Below, piece after piece: positions 61,614-64,000 of a stretch of 64,000 nt of DNA; within the stretch, counting starts at the first letter, position 1; every line of letters starts with the position of its first letter. The stretch covers positions 1 to 64,000 of the forward strand of contig CABJAM010000014.1 of NCBI GenBank assembly GCA_902363555.1, given 5' to 3'. This DNA comes from Lachnospiraceae bacterium (GTDB lineage: Bacteria > Bacillota > Clostridia > Lachnospirales > Lachnospiraceae). A model generated the notes under the pieces. The model was given only the letters and a program-made list of their open reading frames with translations. It ran no database searches and was not told where the DNA came from. The position numbers and the translations under genes are program-made.

Positions 61614-61824
61614 ATTTGGATAAACGCTCCTCTCGTAAAGAATCAAGGTCAAGGTCCGAAGGAGCATCTTTCAAAAGTCCGCGGAGCGAATCCACAGCGG
61701 AGATTTGAGGGTTTACTACTTTTGCAATGGTCTTTCCGTTGCGGGTGATGAAAATATCTTCTTTGGAAATCATATCAAGATATTTTCCGAAATTGGTTTT
61801 AAATTCAGTAGCTGTAACAATCAT
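61597..61824 (-). CDS. Phd/YefM-type antitoxin
   Basis: 75 aa. MIVTATEFKTNFGKYLDMI...IFITRNGKTIAKVVNP is the Phd/YefM DNA-binding and dimer domain; the C-terminal part (DLDLDSLREERLSKYENN) is the toxin-neutralising tail. AAGGGGG lies 8 bases before the ATG 61822-61824. The pair probably represses its own promoter at 61857-61885. Confidence 0.88.
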   Translation of the reverse strand: MIVTATEFKTNFGKYLDMISKEDIFITRNGKTIAKVVNPQISAVDSLRGLLKDAPSDLDLDSLREERLSKYENNV

Positions 61825-61856
61825 AAGTAATTCCCCCTTCATTAAGTATTACTTTT

Positions 61857-61885
61857 ATTATATGCGATTTAAGATGATATATCAA
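61857..61885 (-). promoter_or_regulatory. Promoter of toxin-antitoxin operon
   Basis: On the minus strand TTGATA (61880-61885), 17-base spacer, TATAAT (61857-61862), 32 bases before the antitoxin start. Confidence 0.75.
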
Positions 61886-62070
61886 TAGAAATTGAACGAA
61901 TTTCAAAAAAAGTAAGTAAAATTCGTGCGATTACGATGCTCTATACGACGGTCGATGAACCCCTGTTTCATGTAATATTAAATATAATCATCTATTTCAT
62001 TTTATGTAAAAATAGTATATGATTATAGCAGCATAGGGATGTTATCCGCAGGTCGCCAGGGGGAGTAAAT
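61886..62070. other. AT-rich intergenic region
   Basis: Separates the toxin-antitoxin pair from the ABC exporter. It holds an inverted repeat CGAATTT/AAATTCG (about 61897-61925). No convincing promoter for the exporter was found. A 28-codon open frame at 61936-62022 has no ribosome site and is not called. GGGGGAG directly before the GTG at 62071 is the exporter's ribosome site. Confidence 0.4.
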
Positions 62071-63747
62071 GTGTTAAATAATATTAATTATTTTCTAAGT
62101 AAATATGGTTCTGGAAAAAGAAAGAATATTTTATGTATTGCTTTGTTCATGTTTTTATCTGCGCTGAGTGAACTAATATTACCACAAATATTAAGTTCTT
62201 ATATCGATAATGTTTTAATCGAAAATATATGGATTCCAATAAGTTTGGCTGCCGGCTATTTATTTATGACATTGTTCAGCGGAATGATCAGTTTATTGAC
62301 CGATTTTTTGTGTGAGAAAGTTGGTTGGCGTATTTGTGATGAAATCCGATCCGATTTATTAATGTGTATGACAGATTATGGTATCCAATATAATAAAATG
62401 AGTCAGAGTGGTAAATTGGTAGAAAGAATCGAAGGGGATGTCAACCTGCTATTTTACTTTCTATCTTCATTTTTGATCGATATTTTAAGTAATAGTATAC
62501 TGATCATTGGGGTTATTATCTTTTTGTTTTTTGTGTCTCATTGGCTGGGGATCTGTTTTCTGATCATTTCTATTATAATTATTTGTGTTTTTGTTTTTTC
62601 TCAGAAAAAAATTACAAAGCTGTGGATAAAATCAAGAACTGTCGATGGTGAGACTTTGGGAACATTTGAAGAATTTCTTAAAGGCCGTAAGGATATAATT
62701 GGAGGAAATCATTATCATTGGAGTGAGAATAAACTAAAGGATAGTTTTTACGAAAATCAAAAGGCGTTAGTTAAAGCAAGATTTATAGGAAATTTACCGG
62801 CAACATTTTTTTATTCCATGATTAATATAGGCGAAGGAATTACTTTAGCCGCAGGCGTTTTTTTGTACTTAAATCAACAGCTTACTCTGGGGGAATGTTT
62901 TGCGATTGTGAGCTATGTTGCATTGTTAAATACGCCTTTTATGTACTTAAAAAATGAATTTGCTGAAATGCCTAAAATCAGCGCCGCTGTTTATAGGATT
63001 CGCGAAATATTTTCATATAAGGAAGACAAAGGTGTAATAAATAAAGCTAAAGAAAAAAAGAACTGTATGGATAAAACAATGGATATAGTTTTTGACAATG
63101 TTTCTTTTTCTTATGGAAATACGAACTGCTTAAAAAATATTAATTTTCGGGTGAAAAGCGGTGAAAAGGTGCTGCTCACAGGACGAACAGGGAGTGGCAA
63201 ATCGACATTGATCCAACTGCTGGCCGGGTTACTGACACCGGATAGTGGAAATATCACGATCAATGGAATAAACCTTAAAGATATTAATATAGATTCTTAT
63301 TACAGCAGTATAAGCTATGTTTCTCAGAAAACACCGATTTTAGAAGATACCCTGAAGCATAATATAGACTTTTATCAGGAGAAATATACGAACGAGCAAA
63401 TAATATGGGCACTGAAAAAAGCAGGTTTGGAACAATGGTATGTAGGTTTGGAGCAGGGCGTAGATACGATGCTCAATAAGCATTTATTGAATGAAGAACA
63501 GGCGCAGCTATTATCATGGGCAAGAGTGATTTTAAAAAGACCAATGTTAATATTGACAGATGAGCCTGACTCTATGATCAGTAAGGACGCAATGCTTAAA
63601 ATTGATCATATATTATCGAACGAGTGTAAAGAAAGTACAGTTATAATGGTTAGTCATAAGAAAAAAAGTGAGATAAAATTTGATCTGATTATATCTATGG
63701 AGGATGGAACGATCAGCCATGCAGAAAGAAGCTGTTATGAAAAATAA
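62071..63747 (+). CDS. ABC exporter half-transporter, degenerate signature
   Basis: 558 aa fused membrane and ATPase domains (about six helices to residue 300, then the nucleotide-binding domain). Walker A GRTGSGKST is intact (Lys377), but the signature LSGGQ reads LNEEQ (473-477) and Walker B reads LILTDEPD. One degenerate ATP site is typical of heterodimeric exporters whose partner supplies the good signature; the next gene starts inside this one. GTG start after GGGGGAG. The codon usage is strongly AT-rich compared with the rest of the window, a sign of separate origin. Cargo unknown: peptide, lipid or drug. Confidence 0.85.
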   Translation: MLNNINYFLSKYGSGKRKNILCIALFMFLSALSELILPQILSSYIDNVLIENIWIPISLAAGYLFMTLFSGMISLLTDFLCEKVGWRICDEIRSDLLMCMTDYGIQYNKMSQSGKLVERIEGDVNLLFYFLSSFLIDILSNSILIIGVIIFLFFVSHWLGICFLIISIIIICVFVFSQKKITKLWIKSRTVDGETLGTFEEFLKGRKDIIGGNHYHWSENKLKDSFYENQKALVKARFIGNLPATFFYSMINIGEGITLAAGVFLYLNQQLTLGECFAIVSYVALLNTPFMYLKNEFAEMPKISAAVYRIREIFSYKEDKGVINKAKEKKNCMDKTMDIVFDNVSFSYGNTNCLKNINFRVKSGEKVLLTGRTGSGKSTLIQLLAGLLTPDSGNITINGINLKDINIDSYYSSISYVSQKTPILEDTLKHNIDFYQEKYTNEQIIWALKKAGLEQWYVGLEQGVDTMLNKHLLNEEQAQLLSWARVILKRPMLILTDEPDSMISKDAMLKIDHILSNECKESTVIMVSHKKKSEIKFDLIISMEDGTISHAERSCYEK

Positions 63748-64000
63748 CAAAAAACTATATAAAGATTATTTGAGGCAGATTTTAAGCGGAAAAAAGATTT
63801 TTTTCCTGTTTTTAATATGTTTGGAGACAACGACTTACAGCATAAGTTTTTTATTAAGCGGGCTGTTTAAACAGGATATTTTTAACATATTGTCTGGTGA
63901 ACCAGGTACGTTAGGAATTTCTGATATTGGCGTATTAATCCTATTGAACATTAGCGTTCCGCTGATTATTAATTGTGTCAAGCAAATAAATTCGGCATTA
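63737..64000 (+). CDS. Membrane protein, probable exporter partner (partial)
   Basis: Open to the window edge. Reads KNNKKLYKDYLRQILSGKK, then hydrophobic segments (IFFLFLICLETTTYSISFLL and GVLILLNISVPLIINCV) as in the first two helices of an ABC exporter half. Start at ATG 63737 (11-base overlap with the previous stop) or at ATG 63719, which has GGAGGA 14 bases upstream. It probably forms the heterodimer with the degenerate half-transporter; without the ATPase domain in view this is inference. Confidence 0.6.
   Translation, partial: MKNNKKLYKDYLRQILSGKKIFFLFLICLETTTYSISFLLSGLFKQDIFNILSGEPGTLGISDIGVLILLNISVPLIINCVKQINSAL

Noticed and set aside
61936..62022. 28-codon open frame, possible small peptide before the exporter
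   Set aside because: No ribosome site and no precursor-peptide features; the region is AT-rich and gives such frames by chance.

Overview
The window looks like a chromosome segment of a gut Lachnospiraceae bacterium (Clostridia; Blautia-like or a near relative, inferred). The signs are lipoprotein sugar-binding proteins paired with LplB/YtcP-type permeases and no dedicated ATPase, a YesN-type regulator, AGGAGG ribosome sites, a CD1871A-family CXXC peptide next to a polyferredoxin, and short hairpin terminators. No rRNA, tRNA, CRISPR array or complete insertion sequence was seen.

Layout. (1) 120-25588: sugar ABC importer (binding protein plus two permeases), then a long co-directional run: GH78 rhamnosidase, two type-B carboxylesterases, an HSL-type esterase, a domain-swapped GH3, an esterase remnant, a canonical GH3, a GH94 phosphorylase, a ceramidase-like hydrolase, a second GH78, an alpha/beta hydrolase and a CocE-type acyl esterase. 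(2) 25653-36530: AraC regulator, a GH106-like enzyme, GH43, a YesN response regulator whose sensor kinase is deleted into a permease gene, a second domain-swapped GH3, and a 44-residue membrane peptide coupled to a membrane-anchored esterase. (3) 36730-43062: a separate envelope/redox module on the minus strand (FtsX-type permease, ATPase, CXXC peptide, Fe-S membrane protein, TlpA-type lipoprotein), divergent from a two-component system. (4) 43568-61093: second sugar importer, beta-helix protein, LacI regulator, tandem-domain esterase, carboxylesterase, a MarR-controlled pair of serine-hydrolase esterases, another double-domain esterase and a GH39 xylosidase. (5) 61197-64000: a toxin-antitoxin pair, then an AT-rich ABC exporter running off the window.

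Reading. About eleven intact esterase/acyl-hydrolase genes are mixed with rhamnosidases, beta-glucosidases, a xylosidase/arabinosidase set and a glycoside phosphorylase, and none of the enzymes has an export signal. The simplest model (inference) is that small acylated plant glycosides or oligosaccharides rich in rhamnose are imported intact by the two lipoprotein-dependent importers, deacylated in the cytoplasm by the esterases, and then dismantled by the glycosidases. Several parts are decaying or rearranged: a kinase/permease deletion junction, two gene remnants, and a premature TAG before a cysteine-rich tail.

The most unusual items are the esterase-heavy rhamnoside locus, short palindromes flanked by perfect 8-bp direct repeats, the lipoprotein that joins a permease-like extracellular domain to a thioredoxin fold, the Fe-S protein with a Cys-rich tail behind an amber codon, and two esterases built from internal duplications, one with a dead first copy.
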